Below are positions 51,746 through 61,699 of a stretch of 64,000 nucleotides of DNA, one piece after another; the first letter of the stretch is position 1; each line of letters begins with the position of its first letter. This DNA is from Veillonella ratti (GTDB taxonomy: Bacteria; Bacillota; Negativicutes; Veillonellales; Veillonellaceae), in the NCBI RefSeq assembly GCF_003992115.1, contig NZ_RQUX01000002.1:119472-183471 (forward strand), written 5' to 3'. A program made the translations under genes and the position numbers. The notes beneath the pieces were generated by a model, which made no database searches, was not told where the DNA came from, and saw only the letters and a program-made list of their open reading frames with translations.

Positions 51746-52027
51746 TTAGCCTTGACGAAATTCAATACCCTTCGTGTCGTCCGGGTATTCCCATTTAGTT
51801 ACAATCGTTTTGCCGCATAAAACTCGGCAGGTACCGCATTCTACGCAACCGGCGTAATCAAATGCAAGCGTACCGTCGTCGTTTAAGGTATATAAACCGG
51901 CCGGGCAGGCATTGACGAGTTTCATTTTTTCCTTCATATCCGGATAATCATGAATGATTTCAATGTGCGGATGACCTTCGTTTACGTAATATTTATTAAC
52001 GCCTAATTTTTCTTCTAAGTTTGTCAT
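51746..52027 (-). CDS. fixX: Ferredoxin-like protein FixX
   Basis: 93 residues with CPAGLY and CVECGTCRVLC, the cluster motif of FixX-type ferredoxins that pass electrons from FixC. Start overlaps the fixC stop by 4 nt (ATGA). Confidence 0.93.
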   Translation of the reverse strand: MTNLEEKLGVNKYYVNEGHPHIEIIHDYPDMKEKMKLVNACPAGLYTLNDDGTLAFDYAGCVECGTCRVLCGKTIVTKWEYPDDTKGIEFRQG

Positions 52028-53304
52028 AGGGCACGACCTCCTTTAAGGGCATCCATAGCCAAGTTAACAAGGCCTACACCGGTAGCCCGTTTCAATAATT
52101 TAGGAACAAGCGGTTTCGCGCCGTCGCCGTTAACGGTAAATACATCGGACATAATGCCGTTGACCATTCCCGGATATTTTTGGAAAATACGCGGATTGTT
52201 GAGGAATTCAGGGAAGTGACGATAGGTTTTCAAATCTTTACCTACGAAGCTGTCCTCAATCATAATATCGTAGTAACGCAACGCACCGGCGGAGTAATCG
52301 CCTAAGCGTTTGGCTTTAATAATAGCATCGGCTGCGTACATGCCGGACGCAATGGCAAAATCCATGCCGCGTACGGTGTAGCCCATGTTGATACAGAAGC
52401 CGGCCGCATCACCGACGATGATAAAGCCGTCACCGCTCAAGGTGGTTACCATTTTATAACCCGCTTCCGGAACCATGTGACCGCTGCGTTCAAGGAGTTT
52501 GCCACCTTTTAACAAACGAGCTACTGTCGGATAAGCCATGAATTCATTCATCATATCTTCGATGGTAGCGTCCGATTCGCCGATGTGTTCAAGACCTACT
52601 ACGACACCAACGGAAAGGCTGTTTTTATTGGTATAGATAAAACCGCCACCCATGAGGCCGTGCGTAATATCGCCCATGAAAAGCCAAGACAAACCGTCAT
52701 TACCTTCGAGGCCGAGGCGTTCTTCCAACACGCCTTTATTGAAGCTGTATACTTCTTTAGCACCAACAGCTACTTCGGCTTCGGTAATCGGCTTACGCAA
52801 ACCGGCTCTTTCAGCCAATAAGGAGTTAACGCCGTCAGCCAATACGACTACATCGGCGCGCAAAGTATCTTTGCCGCAACGAATGCCTACCACTTTGCCG
52901 TGTTCCATGAGGAGTTCACTGACTTGAATCCGGTTAACTACAACGGCCCCGGCTTTTTCAGCCTGTTCAACCAACCATTTATCAAAAACGCCGCGCAATA
53001 CCACATAGGATTCGTCTTTCGGCTGAGCCGGTTCCGCTTCATATTCAACGGTCGTCGCTCTGCCGCCTTCCAAAATAGAGATGCGCTCCTTCGTTACTTT
53101 GCGTTCCAACGGAGCCGTTTTTCTAAAATCAGGGATTAACTCTTCTAACGAATGGGTATAAATACGACCACCCGTCATGTTTTTAGCGCCCCCATAACTC
53201 CCTCGTTCAACCAATAGCACTTTCACGCCCGCTTTGGCCATTCGGTAAGCAGCTGCCGCACCTGCTAAGCCACCGCCTACAACAATTGCATCAAATTGTT
53301 CCAT
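52024..53304 (-). CDS. fixC: FixC flavoprotein (ETF:quinone oxidoreductase family)
   Basis: 426 residues. N-terminal dinucleotide fold DAIVVGGGLAGAAAAYRMAKAG, RPNFDKWL-like region (VFDKWLVEQAEKAGA), GDAAGFCINMGYTVRGMDFAIASG. The start at 53304 follows AAGGAGAAC; the in-frame extension to 53343 is rejected. First gene of the operon. Confidence 0.93.
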   Translation of the reverse strand: MEQFDAIVVGGGLAGAAAAYRMAKAGVKVLLVERGSYGGAKNMTGGRIYTHSLEELIPDFRKTAPLERKVTKERISILEGGRATTVEYEAEPAQPKDESYVVLRGVFDKWLVEQAEKAGAVVVNRIQVSELLMEHGKVVGIRCGKDTLRADVVVLADGVNSLLAERAGLRKPITEAEVAVGAKEVYSFNKGVLEERLGLEGNDGLSWLFMGDITHGLMGGGFIYTNKNSLSVGVVVGLEHIGESDATIEDMMNEFMAYPTVARLLKGGKLLERSGHMVPEAGYKMVTTLSGDGFIIVGDAAGFCINMGYTVRGMDFAIASGMYAADAIIKAKRLGDYSAGALRYYDIMIEDSFVGKDLKTYRHFPEFLNNPRIFQKYPGMVNGIMSDVFTVNGDGAKPLVPKLLKRATGVGLVNLAMDALKGGRAL

Positions 53305-53769
53305 GCTGTTCTCCTTGTGTAATATACTGTATATTATATACATTTAAAAATAAAACAGTTACGTCCCACCTCGGCCTTTTGCGACCCACCGTGGGTAAAC
53401 ACAGCTTAGAAATTTGCAAAATACCATATCGATATTTTACTTTATACTCACTATTATATATATTCTAAGTGAATTTATAAAATACCTCTTTTGCATTGTA
53501 AAATATATTCTATATATTAAAATTAATCAAAACTGACCAAGGGTTCAAATTGAATAGATTATTTATCTCAACAGAGTTTTATTTTTAACATGTAGGTGAT
53601 TAAAAAAGAAAATGGCCGTAGATTTTGACGGATATAGGACTATGCGAATAAAATATATGTCGCTCAAAATCAATCAATATTGCTCAAGGCATGAGTCGTA
53701 TGAAGGCAATAAAAAAGCAGCCACACAGTAATGTACGGTATGACTGCTTAGTCTTATTCGCTTATAATC
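53305..53769. promoter_or_regulatory. fixC control region and cysN terminator
   Basis: TATAAT on the minus strand (53333-53338) with a weak -35. Upstream are two copies of CGWCCCACC (53362-53370 and 53382-53390) exactly 20 bp apart, the second forming the dyad ACCCAC-C-GTGGGT (53384-53396). The cysN terminator is at 53715-53726/53738-53749 (12-bp arms, two wobbles, A-run). The stretch 53400-53700 holds no gene that I can recognise. Confidence 0.55.
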
Positions 53770-55458
53770 TTAAATCGACCAGAAGGAATCATGGAATATG
53801 ATTTTACGGTACGTTTCAAAACGAAGCCATTTATCATGCCATGCACCATCGTGTTGCAACGCATCATCGGAAGATTCTTCGATGAATTGCTTTACATCAT
53901 CGGCGGAGTTAACCTGTACGGCAAAACCGCGACCATTCACAACCGGTACGTCGTTGTATGTATAATCAGCCAACGGTACGATATTCGCCAATTTACCGTC
54001 GCGTACTTCGATGGCCACTTTATCACGGAGAACCAAGATATCAAAGTTAGCCGGATAGTTATAGCTGGCACCGGCGAGCGGTAAGCTGTCGCCTACGTTA
54101 AAGGTCGTGCGGTTAGGACGAATCTTATCTACTTTGAGGCCTTCCACATTGTAGTAGAATTCATCAAACACGTCACCGCGCGCTTTCAAGCCTTTGCCTT
54201 CAAAGCTGTGTTGCTCTGCTGTAGTCCCAACGGCTTCTACAACGCCGCAAGCGGAGGTCATGTTGCTAACACGGTTGATAAGGATTAACTCACCCAATGT
54301 CTTATGGCGACGGAATTCATCCATAACGACCGGCGTCTGGAAGTGCAGGGTGCAAAGGGCAATACTGTTTTTACCAAGTTCCGCAGCCGGCAAATGCTCG
54401 CCGCTGTTTACATCGATTTGATACTGAATATCCGTCACCGTAGCGGCCACCTGTTTGGTTCCGAGGCTTACGAGGTATTCATTACCTACTTCAAGCGGTT
54501 CGTCATCCATCCAAAGGAGTTTAACGCTGGCGGTCTGAGCGATTTCAATACCCGTCTGTTTTACGAGCACACTGCCGCGGGACACGTCGATTTCACGGTC
54601 AAGTTCAACGGTCAACGGCTGGCCGTTTTTCGCTTCCTGCACTTCGTCAAAACCAACCATCAAGGTTTTAACTTTCGCCGATTCACCGCTCGGCAATACG
54701 GTTAAGGTATCACCTACGGCTATCTTGCCTGCTTCCACCTGCCCTTGGAAGCCGCGGAAGGTGTGGTTCGGGCGGCAAACGCGCTGTACGGGCATGTAGA
54801 AACCGTCTTCGGCTGCCCCGGAGGCATCCACGGTTTCAAGGTATGGCAATAAGGCCGGTCCTTCGTACCAAGGCATGGTGGTTGCTTTAACGGTAATGTT
54901 ATCCCCTTCGGTGGCCGAAACAGGAATCACCTGTACTTGCTTGAGGCCTACTTCTTTAGCAAGCGCCGCGATGTCCGCTTCAATGTTGCGGAACACATCT
55001 TCTTTATAGCCTACAAGGTCCATTTTGTTCACGGCAAACACGAACGACTCAATCCCCATGAGCGCACAAATACGTGCATGACGACGGGTCTGCACCAAAA
55101 TGCCCTGCGAAGCATCCACCAGGATAATGGCTAAATCCGCAAACGACGCACCTACCGCCATGTTACGAGTGTATTCTTCGTGGCCCGGCGTGTCCGCTAC
55201 GATAAAGCTACGGTTGTCGGTGGTAAAATAGCGGTATGCTACGTCAATGGTAATCCCCTGTTCGCGTTCCGCCATGAGGCCGTCGAGCAATAAGGAGTAG
55301 TCGATGGCGCCGCCGCGACTGCCCACTTTACTTTCCAATTCCAAGGCTTTCGCCTGGTCCGCATATAATAATTTTGCATCATATAAAATGTGGCCGATGA
55401 GTGTGGATTTACCGTCATCCACACTGCCACAGGTAATAAATTTTAAAAGTCCTTTCAT
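53770..55458 (-). CDS. cysN: Sulfate adenylyltransferase GTPase subunit CysN, C-terminally extended
   Basis: 562 residues. GTPase motifs GSVDDGKST (G1), DTPGHEEYTRNMAVG (G3) and VNKMDLVG (G4), then EF-Tu-like beta-barrel domains. With CysD it makes APS from sulfate and ATP, driven by GTP. E. coli CysN is 475 residues; here an additional C-terminal region (about residues 440-562, ending HDSFWSI) is present. It has no Walker A, so it is not a fused APS kinase (CysC). Last gene of the sulfate operon. Confidence 0.93.
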   Translation of the reverse strand: MKGLLKFITCGSVDDGKSTLIGHILYDAKLLYADQAKALELESKVGSRGGAIDYSLLLDGLMAEREQGITIDVAYRYFTTDNRSFIVADTPGHEEYTRNMAVGASFADLAIILVDASQGILVQTRRHARICALMGIESFVFAVNKMDLVGYKEDVFRNIEADIAALAKEVGLKQVQVIPVSATEGDNITVKATTMPWYEGPALLPYLETVDASGAAEDGFYMPVQRVCRPNHTFRGFQGQVEAGKIAVGDTLTVLPSGESAKVKTLMVGFDEVQEAKNGQPLTVELDREIDVSRGSVLVKQTGIEIAQTASVKLLWMDDEPLEVGNEYLVSLGTKQVAATVTDIQYQIDVNSGEHLPAAELGKNSIALCTLHFQTPVVMDEFRRHKTLGELILINRVSNMTSACGVVEAVGTTAEQHSFEGKGLKARGDVFDEFYYNVEGLKVDKIRPNRTTFNVGDSLPLAGASYNYPANFDILVLRDKVAIEVRDGKLANIVPLADYTYNDVPVVNGRGFAVQVNSADDVKQFIEESSDDALQHDGAWHDKWLRFETYRKIIFHDSFWSI

Positions 55459-55530
55459 CGTTGTATCCTCTCTGTCATCCCCAAGGCTTGTTCTTTTTCA
55501 AAAAGAACGGCCGTCATCGTTATGTATGTA

Positions 55531-56430
55531 TTAGAAATAACCTTCACGTTTGCGACGTTCCATACTGCCCGCCGCTTCACTGTCGATAACACGGGTCGTG
55601 CGTTCAGACGATACAGCCGACAAGGTTTCTTCGATAATTTCATCTAAAGTGGTCGCATCGGATTCGGTACCACCGGTCAACGGATAGCAACCTAAAGTCC
55701 GGAAGCGAACTTTCTTCTGCTCGATTTTTTCACCCGGAAGAAGTTTGAAACGGTCGTCATCAACCATGATGATATTGCCGTCGCGGTATACGACCGGACG
55801 TTCCGCCGCGAAGTACAAGGATACAATGTCGATGTTTTCACGTTTAATATATTGCCAAATGTCTTTTTCAGTCCAGTTGGACAATGGGAAAACGCGGATA
55901 CTTTCGCCTTTATTAATTTTGGCGTTGTAAAGTTTCCACATTTCCGGACGCTGGTTCTTCGGATCCCAGCCGTGCGACGCATTACGGAAGGAGAAGATAC
56001 GTTCCTTCGCACGGGATTTTTCTTCGTCACGACGACCGCCCCCAAACGCTGCCGTGAAACCGTATTTGTTGAGTGCCTGTTTCAAGGCCTGTGTTTTCAT
56101 AATATCCGTATACGCCGAACCGTGGTCAAACGGGTTGATTCCCTGGTCCACGCCGTCCTGATTGATGTATTCAATCATGTCGAGGCCGAATTTCTTGGCT
56201 GTTTCATCACGGAATTTAATCATTTCTTTGAATTTCCACGTTGTGTTTACATGTAAAAACGGAAACGGCGGTTTTTCCGGATAAAACGCTTTGCGCGCCA
56301 AGTGGAGCATTACCGAGCTGTCCTTCCCGATGGAGTACAACATAACCGGCTTTTCACACTGCGCCGCTACTTCGCGGATAATATATATGGCTTCCGCTTC
56401 CAATTCGTCTAAATGGCTGTATTCACTCAT
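55531..56430 (-). CDS. cysD: Sulfate adenylyltransferase subunit CysD
   Basis: 299 residues. PP-loop [40 protein letters not shown] and the C-terminal [20 protein letters not shown] region. Forms the catalytic adenylyltransferase with CysN. Confidence 0.96.
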   Translation of the reverse strand: MSEYSHLDELEAEAIYIIREVAAQCEKPVMLYSIGKDSSVMLHLARKAFYPEKPPFPFLHVNTTWKFKEMIKFRDETAKKFGLDMIEYINQDGVDQGINPFDHGSAYTDIMKTQALKQALNKYGFTAAFGGGRRDEEKSRAKERIFSFRNASHGWDPKNQRPEMWKLYNAKINKGESIRVFPLSNWTEKDIWQYIKRENIDIVSLYFAAERPVVYRDGNIIMVDDDRFKLLPGEKIEQKKVRFRTLGCYPLTGGTESDATTLDEIIEETLSAVSSERTTRVIDSEAAGSMERRKREGYF

Positions 56431-56480
56431 GCTAAACCTTCTCTCTTTAACTCTGTGATTTATTTGAAAAATATTAAAGC

Positions 56481-56795
56481 TTAATATTTATTGGATTCCT
56501 GGGCATTGACCACGATGGTCTGACTCTCACCGGTCGGCGAGGTGTATTCCCAATTCCAATACTGACCGTCGCGACGCGCTTTCATAGTACCGCCGAGGCC
56601 GCCCATATCAGGACCGAGGAAGTAGGCGATAGCGCCTACCGGGCACTCCTTAATGCAGGCCATACAGCCCCAACAATCCTTCGGATAAGCCATAAAGGCT
56701 TTCCCCGCTTCATTCATAGCCGGTAAGCTGCCGGGGCAAATATTAACGCACCGCTGACAACCTACGCATGTCTGTTGATCAATTTTGATGCTCAT
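56481..56795 (-). CDS. aprB: Adenylylsulfate reductase beta subunit (AprB-like), short
   Basis: 104 residues with two [4Fe-4S] motifs: [13 protein letters not shown] and [16 protein letters not shown]. The following [31 protein letters not shown] matches the AprB C-terminal strand region. Dissimilatory AprB proteins are about 150-165 residues with a long tail around AprA; that tail is shortened here. Start overlaps the aprA stop by 4 nt. Confidence 0.85.
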   Translation of the reverse strand: MSIKIDQQTCVGCQRCVNICPGSLPAMNEAGKAFMAYPKDCWGCMACIKECPVGAIAYFLGPDMGGLGGTMKARRDGQYWNWEYTSPTGESQTIVVNAQESNKY

Positions 56796-58582
56796 AGTGT
56801 GCCTCCTTTGCTAACGGCCGCGCCGTCTTGATGTTCATAGCTGTCCGTTGTTACCAATGGGCGCTTATGGATTTCAATACCCTTGTCCGTTGCCACGGAA
56901 TTAACGTAGCAGAGCCATTCATCACTGGTTTCCGGATAATCCAGGTTTTCCGCAAAACTGTGCCAACGTGTTTCTTTACGGGCTCCCAAATGAGCAATCA
57001 AGGTTAAACATACTACCAAGCGCTCTTTGAGTTCGTAGATAAACAGCAAGTCATGGAGGTTTGCCGCTTTCAGCTGTTCCGCCATGCCAATGAGTTCTTC
57101 GATACGGGCTTTCGCTTTGGCCAATTGCTTACCGTTAAAACGATAGTAGGAGCCGATACCGCCGGCATAGCTGTCCATGGCGCGTTGCATCGCTTCTTTG
57201 ATCTGTTCCGTCGTGTAAAGCGGAGCCTCACCGGTAAGGAATGTATCATACGCATCCAAATAGCTTTTGGCTTGTGTCGCTACAGTAGCGGAAATACCAT
57301 TATTTACTACAGTTCCGGCTGCGTTTTCTTTGCCGCCTGTTGTGGCATTATCCGCAGCTCCTGCATTCGCTCGTTGTTCCTTTTGCCAACGTTCGGCAAT
57401 GGCCAAGGCTGCAATTTCACCTTCGGCCAAGGCACCGGTTACATATTTCTGCGGACAACCACCGGCTACGTCACCGGCTGCAAATAGATTGCGAATTGTC
57501 GTTTCACGCTTCGTATCTACCCAGTAACCGCTCGCCGTATGACCGCCTACAATGTATGGCTCCGTTCCTTCGATTTCCACATTCTGCTGTTGCGGACCTT
57601 CACCGGATTCGAGCCATTTTAAAGTCTGGCCCGGTGCCATGTTAAGATACGCTTTTAAAAGGTCCATGTTCTGCTCGCTCGTGATGCCTTCGGTAGCCAA
57701 GTAACAAGGACCGTTGCCATCGAGTGTTTCTTTCACCGTGCCGTACACGCGTTGCGAAGTGGTAAGGCCGTACTTTGTTTCATACACTTCGCCGTCCGCA
57801 TTGACCTGCTTAGCGCCCACGCCCTGGGCAATGGTACCGGTCGGAGCAATCGTATCTTTACAACGAAGAGCGATAAAACGCATTTCAAAAGTGGTCATTT
57901 CCGCGCCCGCTTTAATGCCCATGGCATATCCGGCGCCTGTGTTGAACGGTGAATACCACATTTTATGGCGTGAAAAACCCGGATTATTAGGGCGATACAG
58001 GCCGGCCGCCCCACCGGTAGCACAAATCACATAGGGTGCATAGATTTCATAGGCTACATTGTTGCGTAGTGAAAAACCAACGGCCCCTTTAATTTCGCCG
58101 TTTTCTACCAAATAATCGGTCATGATAACATGTTCCATAACCGTTGTATTCGGTAATTGAAGTACCGCATCAGCCAGAATCGGCTTAATGTTTTCACCGT
58201 TAATCTTAATGTTACGATTACCGCGGGCCATGTACTCGCCGTTTTCGTCTTTTAAAATAACGAGCCCCAAATCTTCCAGTACTTTTGTTACGCCGTTAAG
58301 GCGTTCGCTCATGGTGAGCAATAAATCGTGACGGACAATACCGGCCGCGTCCTTCGTGGCATAGTCCACATAATCCTGCGGCTTACGGCCTTTTACGATA
58401 TACGCGTTCAGCGCATTCACGCCGGCCGCCAAACAACCGCTGCGTCGAATGGCCGCTTTTTCTACGATGAGAACCTTCGGGTTGCTTTCTTTTTGCAAAG
58501 TCAGCGCCGCGTAACAGCCCGCCGTGCCGCCCCCGATGATGAGGACATCCGTCTCAATTCGCTCTCGCTTCTCAAATTTCAT
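56792..58582 (-). CDS. aprA: Adenylylsulfate reductase alpha subunit (AprA-like flavoprotein)
   Basis: 596 residues of the fumarate-reductase/AprA flavoprotein family. FAD fold DVLIIGGGTAGCYAALTLQ, ATGGAAGLYRPNNPG, FEMRFIALRCKDTIAPTG (substrate-site Arg region) and the C-terminal KETRWHSFAENLDYPE signature of APS reductase. It reduces APS to sulfite + AMP with electrons delivered through AprB. Located between the sulfate ABC genes and cysDN, so here it serves uptake-linked reduction. No qmo or dsr genes are in the window. Confidence 0.88.
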   Translation of the reverse strand: MKFEKRERIETDVLIIGGGTAGCYAALTLQKESNPKVLIVEKAAIRRSGCLAAGVNALNAYIVKGRKPQDYVDYATKDAAGIVRHDLLLTMSERLNGVTKVLEDLGLVILKDENGEYMARGNRNIKINGENIKPILADAVLQLPNTTVMEHVIMTDYLVENGEIKGAVGFSLRNNVAYEIYAPYVICATGGAAGLYRPNNPGFSRHKMWYSPFNTGAGYAMGIKAGAEMTTFEMRFIALRCKDTIAPTGTIAQGVGAKQVNADGEVYETKYGLTTSQRVYGTVKETLDGNGPCYLATEGITSEQNMDLLKAYLNMAPGQTLKWLESGEGPQQQNVEIEGTEPYIVGGHTASGYWVDTKRETTIRNLFAAGDVAGGCPQKYVTGALAEGEIAALAIAERWQKEQRANAGAADNATTGGKENAAGTVVNNGISATVATQAKSYLDAYDTFLTGEAPLYTTEQIKEAMQRAMDSYAGGIGSYYRFNGKQLAKAKARIEELIGMAEQLKAANLHDLLFIYELKERLVVCLTLIAHLGARKETRWHSFAENLDYPETSDEWLCYVNSVATDKGIEIHKRPLVTTDSYEHQDGAAVSKGGTL

Positions 58583-58736
58583 AATCCCATTCCACCTAAT
58601 TTCTATAATGCCTACTTAATGGCTGAATATTATTTGATTATAGGTGATAACATCCACTTCAGCATCAAATGCTATCTGCCTATGATTGCATATTACTGAT
58701 ACGTCGTTCATCTTTGCCGTTAACGACTGACTATCA

Positions 58737-59825
58737 TTAAATATAGAACACTTGGCCCGGTTCGAGCGCTTTGTTCTTGGCAATATGAACGTCCGTGTTG
58801 CTGCATAAGAACAGTCGATAGATGAGTACATCCACTTCTTCGCCAACGGTAAACATGTTAGCCTCAATTGGCTGCTCCGCTTCAAGTGTATGCTCACCGA
58901 TACGAATCTGCATGCTGAGCCTTGTTCCTTGAAAGGTCACGGCTTCTACCACACCATGTTCCACGGCACTCTTGTTGCCATGGTCGGCGTCTTTTTTATA
59001 AACTGCCACAAATTCCAGCCGAATAATAGCCCAGTCGAAATCTTCTTCTTTGTCAAAACCAACCAGCTTCTCGTAGTTCATAATGCCCTTGGCTTTACCC
59101 ATGAAACCGGCTACAAACGGTGTTGCCGGCTGACCGTAAATTTCTTCCGGCGTCCCCATCTGCTCGATGCGACCATTGTTCGTTACGATAATTTCATCGG
59201 CCAATTCCACTGCTTCTTCCTGATCGTGTGTCACGAAGATGCTGGTAATGCCCGATTTCTTAATAGTCGCTTTAAGCCATTGTCGTAAATCATGTTTTAC
59301 CTTCGCATCAATGGCTGCAAATGGTTCATCCAAAAGGAGTACATGCGGTCTCGGTGCCAACGCACGAGCAAACGCCACACGCTGCCGTTGACCGCCGGAT
59401 AATTCCCCCGGATAGCGATCTCGCAAATTAGCAAGCCCCACCAAGTCCAGCAATTCGGTAACACGCTTTTCAATTTTACCTCTGTCCTCGTTTTGTACGT
59501 CCAAACCGAAAGCAATATTATCAAACACCGTCATATGACGGAATAAGGCGTAGTTTTGAAAAACAAACCCGATGCCACGTTTAGCCGGTACGATTTCATT
59601 CACCCGCTGACCGGCAATATGAATATCCCCTTCGTCAGGATGTTCAAGCCCTGCCAGCATGCGTAGAATCGTCGTCTTCCCGCTACCGCTGGGTCCCAAT
59701 AAGGCCACAATACGACCTTCCGTGATCTCAAAGTTAACATCTTTCGATGCTTCATAATCGCCGTATTGCTTATATATTCCGGTCATCGCCACATAGCTTG
59801 ATGACGCCGCCGACGTTACGCCCAT
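58737..59825 (-). CDS. cysA: Sulfate ABC transporter ATP-binding protein
   Basis: 362 residues. Walker A GPSGSGKTTILRML, signature LSGGQRQRVAFARAL, Walker B VLLLDEPFAAID, H-loop VTHDQEEAVELAD, and a C-terminal TOBE-like region. GAGGTGA precedes the ATG. A 154-bp gap separates it from aprA. Confidence 0.95.
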   Translation of the reverse strand: MGVTSAASSSYVAMTGIYKQYGDYEASKDVNFEITEGRIVALLGPSGSGKTTILRMLAGLEHPDEGDIHIAGQRVNEIVPAKRGIGFVFQNYALFRHMTVFDNIAFGLDVQNEDRGKIEKRVTELLDLVGLANLRDRYPGELSGGQRQRVAFARALAPRPHVLLLDEPFAAIDAKVKHDLRQWLKATIKKSGITSIFVTHDQEEAVELADEIIVTNNGRIEQMGTPEEIYGQPATPFVAGFMGKAKGIMNYEKLVGFDKEEDFDWAIIRLEFVAVYKKDADHGNKSAVEHGVVEAVTFQGTRLSMQIRIGEHTLEAEQPIEANMFTVGEEVDVLIYRLFLCSNTDVHIAKNKALEPGQVFYI

Positions 59826-59938
59826 TTAATCACCTCAAATTCTCTCTTATCTTCTTCAAGTTATATTCTTATACTATTTATGGTGTAAATAGATACTTAT
59901 TTGCACTCATTGGCTAACTTTATTCAATCTTAAAAACT

Positions 59939-60775
59939 CTAATCGCCGGCATGACCGACGCGATGTTCCACATAGGCTCTTAATAAGAGCAATAATACGG
60001 ACATCAACACCAATAAAGAGGATGCTGCAAAGGCTGCCGTTACGCCCGTCGCCGAACCTGACATGTATAATGCGTCAATTTCGAGCGGCAAGGTAAAGGT
60101 GCTGCCGCGAGCTTTTGACAAGGCTGCTACGGCCCCGAATTCCCCCAAAGCACGAGCCGCACATAATAAGACGCCGTATAAAAAAGCCCACTTAATTTGC
60201 GGAAAGGTTACTTTCCAAAAAACGGTCAATCCCGATGCCCCCATGAGGACCGCCGCTTCTTCCTCTTCACGTCCCCGCGTATGCATGATGGCAATCACTT
60301 CGCGGAACACGAACGGCAAGGTTACAAAAATCGTTGCCAAGAAAACACCCGGCAAGGCAAAGACAACGCGCCAATTCGTGCCGAGCCACTGGTTAATCGT
60401 ATCTAAAATTCCATAGCCCCAACCGATGCGGCCGAATACCATGATAAAGGCAAGACCCGCAATAACCGGTGAAATGGAGAACGGCACATCGATTAAAGTC
60501 ATGAGGAACTGTTTCCCCTTAAAATCGAATTTACCGATACAGTACGCCGCACAGAGGCCGAAAAAGCCACTGACTACAACGGCTACCAAGGCCGCTACGA
60601 GGGTCAAACCCAAAGCGGATAGTACATATGGAGTCGTAATCGCTTTTAAGTAAAAGCCCCAGCCTTGCGCTAAGGAACTGATGATTACCGTTACCAACGG
60701 AAAGACCAACATTAAGATTACAAAGATAAAGCCCAGTGTAATCAGTATATTTTTCACCCAATTTGACTGTTTCAT
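59939..60775 (-). CDS. cysW: Sulfate ABC transporter permease CysW
   Basis: 278 residues, six membrane segments, EAA-type loop with EEEEAAVLMGASGLTVFWKVTFPQIKWA and ARALGEFGAVAALS typical of sulfate/molybdate permeases. Starts 1 nt after the cysT stop. Confidence 0.93.
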   Translation of the reverse strand: MKQSNWVKNILITLGFIFVILMLVFPLVTVIISSLAQGWGFYLKAITTPYVLSALGLTLVAALVAVVVSGFFGLCAAYCIGKFDFKGKQFLMTLIDVPFSISPVIAGLAFIMVFGRIGWGYGILDTINQWLGTNWRVVFALPGVFLATIFVTLPFVFREVIAIMHTRGREEEEAAVLMGASGLTVFWKVTFPQIKWAFLYGVLLCAARALGEFGAVAALSKARGSTFTLPLEIDALYMSGSATGVTAAFAASSLLVLMSVLLLLLRAYVEHRVGHAGD

Positions 60776-60776
60776 A

Positions 60777-61691
60777 TTATCGACCTCCTAACCGCCGTGC
60801 CTGACGCAGTTGCATTAGGTTCACGGAAAGCAAAATTAAAAAGGCCAATACGAGGAGCACTAACGCCATGGCAGTGGCCCCCTCATAATCCACATAATTG
60901 AGTTTTTGCATAATCACATAGGACACGACTTGCGTCTGCGCCTTAGCGCTGTTACCGGAAATATAGATAACGCTACCGTACTCACCGAGCCCTCTGGCAA
61001 AGGCCAAGGCAAAACCGGCAAGACCGGCCGGTAAGATTTCCGGTAAAATAATGCGTCTGAAAATCGTAAAGTTATTGGCGCCCAACACGGCACCCGCTTC
61101 TTCGTAGGATCCGTCCAATTTTGCCAACACGGGCTCCACAGAGCGAACTACAAAGGGAATGCCCACAAATACTAAAGCGATGATAATACCTATTTTGGTA
61201 TAAACAATGGATACGCCCAGTTTGACCAATGCACTGCCCAAAAGACCTGTCTCAGAGTAGAGCTTGGATAAGGTAATCCCCGCTACCGCCGTCGGTAAGG
61301 CGAAGGGTAACTCAATAAGGCTATCGATAATGCGCCGTCCCGGGAAGGTGTAACGCACCAAAATCCACGCCAATAAGGTGCCGAACACGAGGTTAATGGC
61401 CGCCGCCACGAAAGCGGTGGTCAAACTCGTGGCAAAAGCATGCCATACGACTGGTTTTGAAATGGCCTGCCAAAAGGTAGCCGGCGGAATTTGCAAGGCA
61501 AAGCCCAATATGGTGCCAATTGGCAAAATAACTATAATAGATAATATGGTAAGCGTTACGCCTAAGGTTAAGCCGAAGCCGGGTAACAAACGCGGTGTTT
61601 TTGCTTTTTTACCACTCGTCTGACGCTTCGGACCTTCGATTCGTACCGGTGGAATACGTTTAATTTCATTTGTTTGATTCTGCTCGTTCAT
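60777..61691 (-). CDS. cysT: Sulfate ABC transporter permease CysT
   Basis: 304 residues. A basic, Pro-rich N-terminal extension of about 40 residues precedes six membrane segments; permease loop YEEAGAVLGANNFTIFRRIILPEILPA and FARGLGEYGSVIYISGN. Pairs with CysW. 8 nt downstream of sbp. Confidence 0.93.
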   Translation of the reverse strand: MNEQNQTNEIKRIPPVRIEGPKRQTSGKKAKTPRLLPGFGLTLGVTLTILSIIVILPIGTILGFALQIPPATFWQAISKPVVWHAFATSLTTAFVAAAINLVFGTLLAWILVRYTFPGRRIIDSLIELPFALPTAVAGITLSKLYSETGLLGSALVKLGVSIVYTKIGIIIALVFVGIPFVVRSVEPVLAKLDGSYEEAGAVLGANNFTIFRRIILPEILPAGLAGFALAFARGLGEYGSVIYISGNSAKAQTQVVSYVIMQKLNYVDYEGATAMALVLLVLAFLILLSVNLMQLRQARRLGGR

Positions 61692-61699
61692 AGGCCCTC

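Noticed and set aside
53770..55458. CysN-CysC fusion (bifunctional APS kinase)
   Set aside because: The C-terminal extension has no P-loop or other APS kinase motif.
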